A stretch of 64,000 bases of DNA from Adiantum capillus-veneris (GCA_014529385.2 CM043969.1:9587001-9651000), one strand, 5' to 3'. Positions 46,583 to 58,820 are shown, counted from the stretch's first letter. Numbers and translations are program-made. Notes: generated by a model not told the origin, from the letters alone.

Positions 46583-48556
46583 TCCCCTCCTTTTCAAAGT
46601 GAGGTACTGGTACCGAACTGTATGGCGTCGAGGGAGAGCGCCAACAGCATCCGGAATCCTGGAAGGGACTCTTCGCCGGCCCACTCTGATGTGTGGGTCG
46701 TGCAGTACTTGAACTTCATAAAGGTCTGCAACGCTTGCTTCTTTGGGCCGCACCGAAAGCAACAAAGTCTTCTGTGGATCCTTTGATGCTTCAACTTCGT
46801 CTAGAGTTCTGCTTCTTTCTTCTTCAAGAATCTCCATGGCTGAAAATTCCTGAACCCATTTCTAATACAAAACCATGAACATACCCATTCCATGTAAAGT
46901 GAGTGGAAAAAATCTTGTCTTCTCTAAAGATTGTGCATGCAATGTAAATGAACCAATAGACGGAATGCCAAACCGTTCACCACAGACTTGCAAACACTGA
47001 GATCGAATCTTTCTCTTTTGATCTAAAGCAATCTGCTGTGGCAATTCACATCGGAAATGCCCATGCTTGGTGCTCATACTGTCATGTGCTCTTTCTACAA
47101 ATGTGTCATGCCAAGGAAGAGACATGGAATGTGACTTCTTGAAATGCAAACTTTTCAGCTTTTCATGAAAAATCCGCATACATTCGTGCTCATTCATGAG
47201 TGAAACGTGCTCAACGTACAATATCTCATGCCTAGGAAAAGGGATCACATAAAGATGCTGACGAAAATACAGGAGATGATCACGAATGAAACACTGGAAC
47301 AATGCGTGCATATCAATCATGCGAACACCTAATACTTCCTGTGAGGGTTCTTTGGACCTAGGCTCGAGAGCCAAGATCGGTTCTTCATGAATGATCGAAT
47401 GGTCCTGTGTGGGTTCTTTGGACCTCGACTCGAAAGCCAAGATCGGTTCTTTGTGATTGATCGAATCTACAACGAGGTTAGCTTCGCTAGAAAAAGCATC
47501 CACTAACGCATCATCCTTGTGAACAATCACATCATCTTCATGCAACTCATCATGCTTGTGAGAAATCACATCTTGATCATGCAAATCATCATGCTCATCA
47601 TTAACATCCAAATCATCATGCTTGTCATTCAAATCATTATGCAAATCATTGTCATTCAATTCATCATGCTTGTCATTCAAATCATCATGCTTCTCACAAT
47701 CATGCGAATCCTGTGTCATGCTTGGGAGAAGAAGAGACTGAGAGAGTCTCCTTTTCCTGAATCTCTTGCATCTGTGCCTGAGCTTGCAAGAACTCTTTCA
47801 TGTGTTGGTCGCTCTTTCCTTTGACGGCGGTTGCCATTCTTTCTTGGTGTCTGCGCTCCATTTCTGCTCTTCTTTCTGCGTGTCTGCGTTCCATTTCTGC
47901 CATTCTTTCTGCATGTCTTGCTTCGCGTTCTAACTTCCTTTCCAGAAACATCTAGTCTAAAGCCTCCATAGGAGTTAGTGCAATTCTTGACGCAGATGGG
48001 GAAGGGGGAGGGTCGGAAAAACCTCCTGGTGGGGAAAATTCTTCTTCGCCTCTCTCATGCTCATCACCTCTAAGCGAAGTATCCATTCCGCTTCCAGTGA
48101 TGACCATCCACTGAAGTCGTGGGTTCTTGTGGGTTCTTGGCGGTTTTGGGTTCTTAAGCTCACGAGGAACTTGGGTTCTTGTAGGTCTTGAGGGTTTTCT
48201 TTCGCTTGCAATTTGTGTTTGAGAAGGATCTTCTCTTCACCCAAGTTCTACTCTTTTCTGCAGGCGCACCCCTTGGCGGGCTTGCGCTCACACCAAGGTT
48301 GCTTTTCCCCACCTCACGTCGATTGGCCGGCCGCTAAGTGCACGGTCCGCTCTCAATGAGTGAAAAGAGGCACAAGGGGAGGTTGGACAAGCCCTTCTTT
48401 CTTGGAATTCCTGTCACTCTTCAAAAACGCGATTAGGAATCGATACGCCCAAGCGGACTTGGGTTCGTACGACCGCAACAAGCAAAAAAAAATTATTGTG
48501 ATTCTTGTGGTTCTGTCCTTGAGTGATACAGAACACTACCAAAGCTCTGATACCAA

Positions 48557-49810
48557 TGTTAGGTGCAGCGGAATGAATGTTGTTCTTTCTCAAGATGAGT
48601 GCTCCGAACTGTGCTCAAGGTTCCTTTTGTTCTTATGGAAGGGAGAGCCTTCCGTTCTTAGTGAGAAAATGCTATGATCACAAACAAAGTGAATGGACAT
48701 TGTGCGTGCAAGTATATGAGACTGAGAGATAGAGAGAGAGAGATATACGACACAAGAGACATTGTAAAACCCTCCTCCGAGGGCCCCAATCTCGTCGGCG
48801 AGAGTGGTCTACTTATGATTGCACAATCTGGTACAAATGGTATGCATGAGACTGATGCAAGTCTAGGCTATGTCGACGATGAAGACGGTGATGACGAAGT
48901 CGACCTAAGGGCTAAAATCTACAATCTTTGTACTGCTGTCCAAAAACGCTATGGGCTGAAATTTGCTGCGGGTCCAAAAACGCTGATTTGGGGGACTGTT
49001 TTCTATGGGTCTTTGTCGCTGAAAATCTGCAGGTTTAAAGCTGAAAATTGAGGATCTTCAAGGCTGAAAACTGAGGTCTTTTTGGGGCTGAATCTGCTAC
49101 CTTTTTAGGGCTGGTTCTTGTTGGTCCTTCTTTGCTTGGAATCGCCAAGGCTGGGATCTGCAAGGGCTGGGATCTGCAAGTGCTGGTCATTCAAAACGCT
49201 AGGCTGATGTTCTCATAAAAAACGCTAGGAGCTGCTGAGGTCAAAACGCTAGTTGCCTGTTAATCCTTCTGGTGATGAAGGTTGATGCAAAACGCTGGTG
49301 TCTGAACTTGCTGGCGATGAGTAGATCTTGAAAACGCTAGAGGATGGCTGATGTAGAAAATGCTAGCGTGGGGGTTCTTGCTTGGAGGGGGAAACCGCCA
49401 AGATTCTATTGAGAAGTTGCCTGCTGAGCTTGGCTCCTGTTGCCTCTTCTGCCATTTAGTGCTAACTTTGGTTTGCTTATATATTTTCTTACCCAAATTG
49501 CCCTACCTACTTTTGTTGGAAAATCACTTAAATTAATAAGTGAAAAATGCCAAAAATAGGTAAAATAGGCTAAGTGTACTGGAAAATTTTCCTGACTGAT
49601 GCTGATGGATTTTGATGGGAATGCTTATGATCATGGTGTGTGCAACCAGAGGATATGCATCTACACTAAGTGACTGGCCATGCACGGTTTACGAATAGAC
49701 TCACAAAAGTGCCAGATATAACTTCTAAATCTAGACTGATTGGATTGATTGAACCCTTGTCGTGCTGTAGCTTGTCCACGGACACATAGGGTTGGATGTG
49801 TCACGTGACA
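48557..49810 (-). repeat. 5' LTR
   Basis: 1254 bp, same subgroup as its partner, with seven exact AACGCT motifs between about 48940 and 49340. Confidence 0.92.
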
Positions 49811-50526
49811 ACCAACTTTTTATTGGAATCATCATTAACATGAAACTTCCAAAGGATCTCATTTTATAAAGAAATCAGCCATATCAAGATGGGCTTACTT
49901 AGTGGCACATATATCCGACCCTAGTTGTACCCGATCGTGAATGCCGCGATGTTGGACGAGTTCCCCCTTGCGAGCCATGCCCTACGTTTAAGTCTTTCTT
50001 GTTTGATGGTGGTAAAGTTGAAGATTTATTGATCCTTTTCTTGTGCAAGAGGATTCTTCAGAGGTCTAAGAGGCAACAACTCCCTCAACCTCCTCCTTCT
50101 CAATTGGAAGCCTTAATACCCGCTGAAACAATTGAAGATTCAGAAGATTCTGGTTCTTGTGTGACAACCAACAAGCACATAACCCCTCCTTTGGCCGTGA
50201 TCCAGGCAGAAAAAGTCGCTTCATTACCGCCCTTACAAAACAAAGTCTATCTGTGAACACATACCCAATGCAGTGGTGAATGATAATTGTTCAAACTTGA
50301 AGACTCCAGTCCTTACCTTCAACGATGCAAAGGATAAAACAGATGCATTTTCTTGCAACACCAATCGTTGAAGGAGTGTGGCTTTTGGCAAAGAGGCATG
50401 TCTCTTGAGCGAAGGGTCCTGACCATCCAAGCGTAGGGGTCCTCTTTGGCATGGCACTTTGCATATGTGCAATTAGGAGTAGGTGTAATACTGTAACATA
50501 GTCACAATCGTGACATTCCGTCCCAT

Positions 50527-50958
50527 TTAAAATAAAACACAAGGTAGTTGTAGAAACTTCGGGAGAAAGGAAATATATTTTTGTAGTGCTTCTACATCCA
50601 AAGCTCTTTCTGTTAAGTCCCATGTCATGGCACTATTATTGACCATAACTATTTTGCCAAACTGGAAACGGATCATATCTGCAACTTGTCTCATCTTTGT
50701 CAAAAGTATCAGTATCACGTCTGCAACTTGATTAGTGCTTTTGTCAAAGTCATTTGTAACTTCAAGCTTTGTCCAAGAAAAGATTGAATCTTTATCTGCT
50801 TCAAGTGAAACTATTGGTAAATTGCCTTGAGTTTTCTGTTGAGTGATGACCACTTGTTGGAAATCTGCAAGGTATTCCATTGGTTTCTCTGGAAGAGTAA
50901 AATCCTCCTGAAGGGATGTTGTAGACTGAAACACAATAGTGTTTGGAGATATATCCAT
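50527..50958 (-). other. Open frame of 143 codons, function unknown
   Basis: Reads MDISPNTIVFQSTTSLQ at its start and LPKFLQLPCVLF at its end, with a balanced composition (acidic and hydrophobic residues, no low-complexity tract). I recognise no domain, signal peptide or membrane segment. The neighbouring sequence is retrotransposon debris, so it may be a decayed element part. It could also be a chance frame. Confidence 0.25.
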
Positions 50959-51139
50959 CTATAAAGGTTTATGAGTAGAACAAGTTGTGTCCAAAGATTC
51001 ATTTGCAGCAACTAAAGTGCTCTACAGTTGTGACTCTTCGTCCAATGGTTGCAGCTCTTCGCCAAAAGGATGTGTCTTTACGTCTAAAGTCATGTCTCTT
51101 CATCATGAGACGTGTCTTTTCATTTGTGTCGAAGGCTCC

Positions 51140-51147
51140 TATATAAG
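51140..51147 (+). promoter_or_regulatory. TATA box candidate
   Basis: TATATAAG in the context GGCTCCTATATAAGGAGCC, itself a short inverted repeat around the TATA. It lies about 170 bp upstream of a gag-like start at 51318, so it may be the promoter of a retrotransposon leader. Confidence 0.4.
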
Positions 51148-51311
51148 GAGCCTATTGTACTCAGTTTTCAAGCAATCATTCAATCAATCAAACATAGGAT
51201 CTTCTAAGTCTTATCTCTGAGTCAAGTTTAAGTTTCTTAAGTCTTAATCATGAATTTAAGTACTTAATTAAGGATTAGTAACTAGAATCCTTACAGAGAT
51301 ACTTTCTTCAC

Positions 51312-52440
51312 GTGAGCGCCATGGCATCACACAACGCTTCTCCGCACGAGAATGGTGCCGCTAGCACACATCAACCACCTCTTTCTCCTCCCGATTCCAC
51401 ACACATGCACGGGCTTCGTCCGGAGGGTTCTTTTGCCCCAACTTTCGCCTCCGACGCATCTGTCGTCGCTATACTACAGAAGCAGTTAGCAGAGATACAG
51501 ACGCAACTCGGGGAGGTGCGTGCCACACAGGTCCCGTTTTCACCCGCGGCCATGAGCACTTTGCCTATTCAATTCCATCCCGACCCCTTCAAAGGGGAAA
51601 AGAAGGAATGTGAGGAGACCGCCATTGACTCATGGTTGGCGAAATGCACGGCCTACTTTGATTTATATCATTTTACTGATGCTCAACGCATTAGTCAGAT
51701 ACAAATCATGCTCTAGGGCAAGGCATATGCATGGTGGGCTGGGTTACGACCTAAGGAAACCACTTCGGCAGACTTCCAGACTGTCTTTCTCACTCGCTTT
51801 GTGCAAGTTGATAAGATCGAGTGCTTCAAGAAGCTGTTCAAGTTGGACATGGGTAAGAAAACCCTGGACGCTTACTCACAGGAATTCAAGGACTTCGTCC
51901 ACAAAACGAAAGCCTTGGAAAACCGTAGGTTATACTGCAAATGCTTTGGATTACCGTTGGCTTATCAAAACGAGGTATTGCGGAATCAATTAGATCGCTA
52001 AGGAATTGCTTTCTCGGTTTTATAACCGAGGATATTTCTGAGGAAAACAATTAAAAATAAGGGGGGAAGTGTTACCTCCCCAAAAATCAGGATGGGCGCA
52101 TGTAGTTATGTCCAGCCAGTGTGACCTTTGGTTATGAAGTCCAATAAATAGGACTTGAGCCTCATTTGTGAGACATCTTGTGTGATCACCACACTTGGAC
52201 TCTTTGCCCTTGGCAGCTCTGCCCGCACACCCGTATTGGTGTGGGCTCTGTGGTATGGGACACCGGCCCTTGTGGCAGAGGCTAGCCCGCTTGGTTGCAG
52301 GCTCCCAGGCTCGGGGGTGAGCCCGTATTGGCTCTATGGGTGGGAGGTGAGTCTGATGTCCCCTCACTACGTGTGTCTTGGTGTGAGTTTGGCTTGTGTT
52401 ACGTCATGTGTGCAGGATTGGATTCGGCAAGGGACTAACA
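51312..52440 (+). mobile_element. Ty3/Gypsy gag fragment followed by an LTR
   Basis: A gag start (MASHNASPHENGAASTHQ, then FHPDPFKGEKKECEETAIDSWL, the typical gag N-terminal and retrotrans_gag region) runs to about 52000. A polypurine tract (AAAAATAAGGGGGGAAG) and an LTR at 52070-52440 follow. Protease and pol are absent. A related gag lies on the opposite strand at 52740-54060. Partial, broken. Confidence 0.75.
52070..52440 (+). repeat. LTR of the Gypsy gag fragment
   Basis: TGTTACCTCCCCAAAAATC...GGGACTAACA, 371 bp. It is related to the LTR at 19620-19970 on the other strand. Confidence 0.75.
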
Positions 52441-52453
52441 CACATGGTACACA

Positions 52454-52729
52454 CAATCAAGCTCAACGAAAACTGTATGCGATGCATAATCGATAGATAG
52501 GGAAGCTCTCTTATCGTAAAACCATGGCATGTCTAAATTAACATCTACATGTTCGAGGCCCATGAAGCGGAAGTCCAAGACTTCGTGGTAACTCAATCAA
52601 GCTCAACGAAAACTGTATGTGATGCATAATCGATAGATAGGGAAGCTCTCTTATCGTAAAACCATGGCATGTCTAAATTAACATCTACATGTTCGAGGCC
52701 CATGAAGCGGAAGTCCAAGACTTCGTGGT
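52454..52729. repeat. 140-bp tandem duplication
   Basis: Unit 52454-52593 (starts CAATCAAGCTCAACGAAAAC) repeats at 52594-52729 with one visible substitution (TATGC against TATGT). Very recent. Confidence 0.95.
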
Positions 52730-52739
52730 AATGTTGGAT

Positions 52740-54060
52740 TCGGAGGTCGAATGGCGTCACAACCTCAGATCGCTCCTACGAACCACATACGGACGGTCTG
52801 TGGGTGACGTATTGAGCTTAAGTGCCTACACCACACGCGAAGAACTGAAATTATGAGTAGAGCTGTTGTCAAATAAAACTGTCACAGCGTGGCTATTGAT
52901 CTCTCCTTTAACACGGAGAATTTCATGCGGGCCAAATATAGACTTGTTAACGTGACAACCTGGGTAGCTACATGCGTTTACATGTAAAATCTTTGAATCA
53001 AAAGGAGGCAAAGTAACTGGATTGTCGATTGCATTTACCGAAGTAGTTGCTGGTGCTGAGGTAAGACGGCTTCTTCTTTTGCTTGGGACATGCCTTATCG
53101 CCGCGGAAGTGGCCGGCCTGGTGGCAGTCGAAACAACGATTTTTCTTTTGATCCTTCATATGGGCTGCCCTTGATTTGCCGTCTTTTTTGGATTTCTTTC
53201 ACGGAGGGTCCGATAATTGTCTTGTGGCTGCCCAAGCGTTTGAGCACTTGAATTTTGACGTGGAGGGACCACGGCGAGGAGGCTCTCCATCCGTCGGGCC
53301 ACCTCCAAAGGCCGCCAAGGTATATCATAAATCTTGGCGAACTTATAGATGTCCTCAATAGATGTGATCGGATTGCGTAAAACCTTGTTTTGATATACTG
53401 GCGGCAATCCGAAAAGGTACATCATTTGCATGTTGATTGTAGGGTCATCAAGAGCCTATATTTTACAGAGAAGATCCTTGAAGGCCTGTGTCCAGAGTTC
53501 GCTTTCCTATTTCGCCACCAAAAGCTTTTTGAAGCACTCGATTCTATCGACCTGCAAAAAGTGGACAGAAAAGATCGGTCGAAACTTTACCCAAGTTGTG
53601 GGTTGCGGTCGTAACACAGCCCACCAAGAGTAGGCCTTTCCCTCTAGCATAAATCGAAGCTGCCCAAGATGTTGGGTGTTAGTAAAACGATGCATATTGA
53701 AGAAGGCGGTCCATTTCACCAACCACGAGTTTATAGTGGTCTCTTCACACTCTTTTCATTCCCCTTTGAAGGGGTCGGGATAGAGTTGAAGAGGCAAGGT
53801 ACCCATGGTAACGGGTGAAAACGGGACTTGTGTAGAGCACAACTCCACGAGTTGCCTCTGCATCTTTGCTAAGTGCTGTTGCAGTATAATGACGAGAGAT
53901 GTGTCGAAGGCAAAGAACCGGAAAGAAGAACCCTCGGGGCGAAGCCCGTGCGTGTGTGTGGAATTGGGAGGAGAAAGAGACATCTCCTCCATAGGTTGAT
54001 GCGTGCTAGCGGTGCCGTCCTTGTGCGGAGAAGCATCATGTGATGCCATGGCGCTTGATG
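52740..54060 (-). mobile_element. Ty3/Gypsy gag-protease fragment
   Basis: On the minus strand: gag start at about 54049 (MASHDASPHKDGTASTHQ), gag core near 53430-53770 (KWTAFFNMHRFTNTQHL), a zinc-knuckle region near 53100-53160 and a protease-like motif VLFDNSSTHNF near 52860. It resembles the gag at 51312 on the plus strand. No reverse transcriptase or integrase follows. Broken, several breaks. Confidence 0.7.
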
Positions 54061-54211
54061 TGTAGAGGAATATGGGAGTATGTAGTAGGAGTTTGCTTGG
54101 GGAAAACGCCCAAGAACTATTGTATAATAATGAAGCTGTACTAAGAGAGAAGAAGAAGAAGAGAATTGAACGTTGTAGGAAACTATCCCAAGAGACCTTA
54201 AAGATCTATTT

Positions 54212-54285
<74 letters not shown>

Positions 54286-54599
54286 GGTTGACGTGCGGGA
54301 GGGAGATATCGGCGACATGAATGTCACGTTTCACTAGCTGGTGTGGTTTATATAGGAGAGCGGGGAGACTTAACCGCAGTAGGGGTTGTTTGTGGCTTTT
54401 AAGGTGTTCCACATCACTTAAATGCAGAGTGGACCTTGTTTATAAGTTCGGTAGCTAAGTTTTAAAGTGGGCAACCTGCACCTTTTTTTTGGCCTGCAGA
54501 AGGCCATAGAGGAAGGTTGAGAAAATGTGCATCTTTTGAGCTGTTGATACAAAGGTTTTTGATGGCGGAGAAGTGTCCTCTTTGGTTGAAAAGGAAGGT
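54061..54599 (-). other. Leader region of the minus-strand Gypsy fragment, with TATA-like site
   Basis: On the minus strand a TCCTATATAAACC stretch (plus-strand 54345-54357) lies about 290 bp before the gag start, as expected for a 5' LTR promoter. A GA microsatellite lies between. No LTR ends could be fixed, since no second copy is in the window. Confidence 0.35.
54215..54282. repeat. (GA)n microsatellite
   Basis: 68 bp of perfect GA repeat. Confidence 0.97.
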
Positions 54600-55440
54600 T
54601 TCATAAATATTATACCTTCCTTTTATAATGTAATTGTTCTTTCATCATTGTAAAATGGTCCTTCCATTTAATGCTCACTTGACTTTCTTTATTTTTTGTC
54701 TTTGTGTACTAAATGGGTCCCTTCATTTAAGGACCTAATGACTTTCTTTTTTACTTTTTTATTTAAAATATATTTTTTTGTTATGAATTTTCTACCCATT
54801 GGAAGACAATTTACAACTAAAAAATTATAAATTGTCCTTACATTCAATGATTTCTTCGCAACTGACAATGAAAGAATTGTAAAATATAAAAAAATTATAA
54901 ATTTCTCCACAAAAAATTATAGATTGTCCTTAAATGAAAGAATTTCTTCACAACGAAGATTTTTTTTTCAAGTTCTGATTTTAACATGTAAAGGTCACCT
55001 TGTTAGTTTAATGTAACATGTATTATTATTAGGGATTAGGTTTGGACATTCCTAATATTTATAAAATAAATTTCAAAGGAAAAACTCATGTATACATGTC
55101 ACATGTAACACTTGATCAAGAGAATTTTGCAAGAAGAAAAATGTCATTAATTAGTACTATCTGCATGAGATATTATCATTATTAACTTAAATTTTCACAT
55201 AAAATTACTGAGGCACATCATTCCTTTAGAAATGTTTCCATAATGCTAAGATCAATGTCATTTGATCATACTTCGATGTCATTTAAATGTCGATATTAAC
55301 TCAAAAATCCCAACCTATATTAAAATAATCACATTGGTTTCTTCACATAGTTCACTACAACATTTATCTCAAAAACACAAACTAAACTTCCAAATTCGGC
55401 CAAATTTGTAGCATGCATATGTAAGCATTTGTGTTGCATT
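54600..55440. other. AT-rich stretch without features
   Basis: Markedly richer in A and T than the rest of the window, with repeated phrases such as AAAAAATTATAAATT and ATTGTCCTTAC/A near 54820-54940. No gene, element end or RNA recognised. Confidence 0.6.
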
Positions 55441-55470
55441 GTGATGTGCCTACCACTGAATATTCCTTTT

Positions 55471-55607
55471 TGGATGAGATACTTCTGGGAAGTCCACGAC
55501 CTAGGATATCAAGAGTTCCGATATGGAATGAGACTCTTTATTGGATGAGATTCTTCATGGAAGCCAACGACCCAGGAAATCAAGAGCTTCGATTTGGAAT
55601 GAGAAAC
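55471..55607. repeat. 71-bp imperfect tandem duplication
   Basis: TGGATGAGATACTTCTGGGA at 55471 and TGGATGAGATTCTTCATGGA at 55542 begin two related units (AGTCCACGACCTAGGATATCAAGAG against AGCCAACGACCCAGGAAATCAAGAG in part). Older than the other duplications here. Confidence 0.85.
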
Positions 55608-55653
55608 TGATTGTTCCTCGGAATGTTCCTTGGAAACTTTTGAGCTAACTTGA

Positions 55654-56814
55654 TGTCACATGACACATCCAACCCTATGTGTCCGTGGACAAGCTACAAC
55701 CCGACAAGGGTTCATTAAGTCCAATCAGTTTAGATTTAGAAGTGATTTGGCACTTTTGTGAGTCTGTTCGCAGACCGTGCATGCCCAGTCACTTAGTGTA
55801 GATGCATATCCTCTGGTTGCACACAGCATGATCATAAGCATTCCCATCAGAATCCATCAGGATCCTTCAGGTGAATTTTCCAATGCATTTAGCCTATTTT
55901 ACCCATTTTTTGACATTTTTCACTTATTAATTTAAGTGACTTTCCAACAAAAGTAAGTAGGGCAATTTGGGTAAGAAAATATATAAGCAAACCAAAGTTA
56001 GCACTAAATGGCAGGAGAGGCAACAGGAGCCAAGCTCAGCAGACAACTTCTCAGCAAGACCAAGCCTTGGTGGATTTCCTCCAAGCAGCAGATTTCGCCC
56101 ATCCTAGCATTTCTTCCTCAGCATTGCCTGGCGTTTTTGCACCAGCACATCATCGCCATGGCCCCCAGTGTCTAGCGTTTTTGCATGAACAAGGATCGCC
56201 AGCAGAAGACCCCAGCCTACCTAGCGTTTTTGATTACCATCAGCCTAGCGTTTTCCTGAGGATTCAACCCCCTAAAAAAGCAGCAAGATCAGCCCTCGAA
56301 GAGTAGCAGATTCAGCCCGGAAAGACCATCAGTTTCCAGCCTTTAAGAACCTCAGTTTTCAGCCCTAAACCTGCAGATTTTCAATGACAAAGACCCACCG
56401 AAAAAGCCCCCAGAATCAGCGTTTTTGGACAACAGATAAAAGATTGCAGATTTCAGCCCTTAGGTCGGTCTCGTCGTCACCGTTGTCATCGCCGACATAG
56501 CCTAGACTTGCATCAGTCTCATGCATACCGTTTGTACTAGATTGTGCAATCATAAGTAGACCACTCTCGCCGACGAGAGTGGGGCCTTAGGAGGAGGGTT
56601 TTACAATGTCGCTGGTGTCGTATCTCTCTTCTCTCTCTATCTCTCAGTCTTATACACTTGCACGCACAGTGTCCATTCACTTTGTTTGTGATCATTGCAC
56701 TCTCTCATTAAGAACGGAAGGCTCTACCTTCCATAAGAACAAAAGGAACCTTGAGCACAGTTCGGAGCACTCATCTTGAGCAAAGCGCAAACATTCATTC
56801 CACTGCACCTAACA
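55654..56814 (+). repeat. 5' LTR, plus-strand copy
   Basis: TGTCACATGACACATCC...CTGCACCTAACA, 1161 bp. TATATAAG at 55980-55987 is a good TATA box, so the first third of the LTR is U3. The rest carries AGCGTTTTTG motifs. Confidence 0.95.
55980..55987 (+). promoter_or_regulatory. TATA box in the 5' LTR
   Basis: TATATAAG, conserved in position in all full LTRs of the family on either strand. It places the RNA start about 30 bp further on, near 56010-56020. Confidence 0.6.
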
Positions 56815-56827
56815 TTGGTATCAGAGC
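56815..56827 (+). other. Primer-binding site
   Basis: TTGGTATCAGAGC, one base after the LTR end, complementary to plant initiator-Met tRNA. Same site in the minus-strand copies. Confidence 0.9.
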
Positions 56828-58820
56828 TTTGGCAGTGTTCTGTATCACTCAAGGAAAGAACCACAAGAATCACAAGGATTTTTTTTGCTTGTTGCGGTCG
56901 CACGAACCCAAGTTCGCTTGGGCGTGTCGACTCCTAATCGTGTTTTTGAAGAGTGACAGGAGTCCCAGGAAAGAAGGGCTTGTCCAGCCTCCCCTTATGT
57001 CTCTTTTTACTCATTGAGAGCGGACCGTGCACTTAGCAACCGGCCAGTCAACGTGAGGTGGGAAAAAGCAACCTTGGTGTGAGCACAAGGCCGCCAAGGG
57101 GTGCGCCGCGGGAAGGGGTAGAACTCGGGTGAAGAGAAGATCCTTCTCAAACACGGTTTGCAAGCGAAAGAAAACCTCAAGAACCTCAAGAATCTGAAGA
57201 CCCTCAAGAACCCAAGAACCCAAGTTCCTCGTGAACTTAAGAACCCAACACCCACAAGAACCCACGACTTTAGAATGGTCATCACTCCAAGCGGAATGGA
57301 TACTTCGCTTGGAAGTGATGAGCATGAGAGAGGCGAAGAAGAATTTTGGCCACCAGGAGGTTTTTCCAACCCTCCCCCTTCCCCATCTACGTCAAGGATT
57401 GCGCTAGCTCCTATGGAGGAGTTGGACCAGTTGTTTCTGGAAAGAAAGTTAGAACGCGAAGAAAGAGAAGCAGAAAGAGAGGCCTACGGAGAAGAAATGG
57501 CAGCCATAGATCGTGACTACAAAGAAGAAGTGGCAGCCATAGAACGTCAGTATGACTTGGAAGAAAAAGAAAGTCAAGCAAAATTTGATCGCGAGACCAA
57601 AGCAAGAATGCAAGAGATGTTGCGACTCTTTTCTCAAGTTTAGGCACAAATGCAAGAGATTCGGGAAAAGGAGACTCTCTCAGTCTCTTCTTCTCCAAAG
57701 CATGACACACAGGATTTGCATGATTATGAGAAGCATGATGATTTGATTGACAATGATAAGCATGATGATTTGAATGACAATGATAAGCATGATGCTTTGG
57801 ATGATAATGCTGCGCATGATGATTTGCATGATCAATATGTGATTTCTCACAAGTGCATGAAGATGATGTGATTGTTCACAAGGATGATGTGTTAGTTGAT
57901 ACTTTCTCTAGTGAAGCTAACCTCATTGTAGATTCGATCAATCACGAAGAATCGATCTTGACTTTCGAGTCGAGGTCCATAGAACCCCCACAGGAAGATT
58001 CGATAGATTCCGAAGCATCGATCTTGGCTCTCGAGCCTAGGTCCAAAGAACCGTCATCACACGAAGTATTATGTGTTCGCATGATTGATACGCACGCATT
58101 GTTCGAGTGTTTCATTCGTGATCGTTTCCTGTATTTTCGTCAGCATCTTTATGTGATCCCTTTTCCTAGGCATGACATATTGTACGTTGAGCACGTTTCA
58201 CTCATGAATGAGCACGGATGTATGCGGATTGTTCATGAAAAGCTAAAAAGTATGCATTCAAGGAAGTCACATTCCCTGCCTCTTCCTTGGCATGATACAT
58301 TTGTAGAAAGAGCACAAGAAAGATTGAGCATCAAGCATAGGCATTTCCATTGTGTTTTGCCACAATTGATTGCTTCAGATCAGAACAGAACGATTCGATC
58401 TCATTGTTTGCATGTGTTTGATGAACGGTTTGTCACTCCGTCTCTATGTTCATCTACATTGCATACACAATCTTTAGAGAAGACAATATTTTTTCGATTT
58501 ACTTTACATGGAATGGGTATGTTCATGGTTTTGTGTTGGAAATGGTTTTAGGAATTTTCAGCCATGGAGATTCTTGAAGAAGAAAGAAGCATGACTCTAG
58601 ACGAAGTTGAAGCATTGAAGGAGCCACAAAAGACTTTGTGTCGCTTTCGACGTGGCCCAAAGAAGCAAGCTTTGCAGACCTTTATGGAGTTCAAGTACCG
58701 CACGACCCACACATCAGAGTGGGCCTGCGAAGAGTCCCTTCCAGGATTCCTGATGCTATTGGCGATCTCCCTCGACGCCATACAGTTCGGTACCAGTACC
58801 TCACTTTGAAAAGGAGGGGA
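56828..58820 (+). mobile_element. Internal region of the plus-strand copy
   Basis: Unknown protein family. Visible blocks: the motif GMDTSLGSDEHERGEEEF; EER-rich coiled coil; HDDLNDNDKHDALDDN-type repeat; middle domain with VLCVRMIDTHALFECFIRD, PFPRHDILYVEHVSLMNEH and SLPLPWHDTFVERA, rich in conserved His, Cys and aromatic residues; tail with EEERSMTLDEVEALKEPQKT and TFMEFKYRTTHTSEW, which resembles the chromodomain at the end of chromovirus integrases. No protease, reverse transcriptase or integrase core, so mobility must have depended on another element. Confidence 0.75.

Larger units (their letters stand above)
45326..49810 (-). mobile_element. Non-autonomous LTR family, complete structure with target duplication
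   Basis: LTRs 45326-46582 and 48557-49810, internal region 46583-48556, flanked by the 5-bp duplication ACCAA (45321-45325 and 49811-49815). Reverse-complement primer-binding site GCTCTGATACCAA at 48544-48556. Coding parts on the minus strand: N-terminal motif EAEWILRLEVM region, the RHAERMAEMERRHAERRAEM heptad-like stretch near 47800-47950, an extended His-Asp repeat near 47520-47700, the middle domain near 46880-47350, and the chromodomain-like tail near 46590-46830. Structurally complete; the coding part has several breaks. Its LTRs look close to each other, so it is young. Confidence 0.93.
49816..51310. other. Unassigned stretch, continuing the older sequence
   Basis: No recognised family. 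It carries a 143-codon minus-strand frame (50527-50958) and, near the right end, a TATA-like promoter context. The left part continues the sequence that hosted the insertions at 32800 and 45326. Confidence 0.4.
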
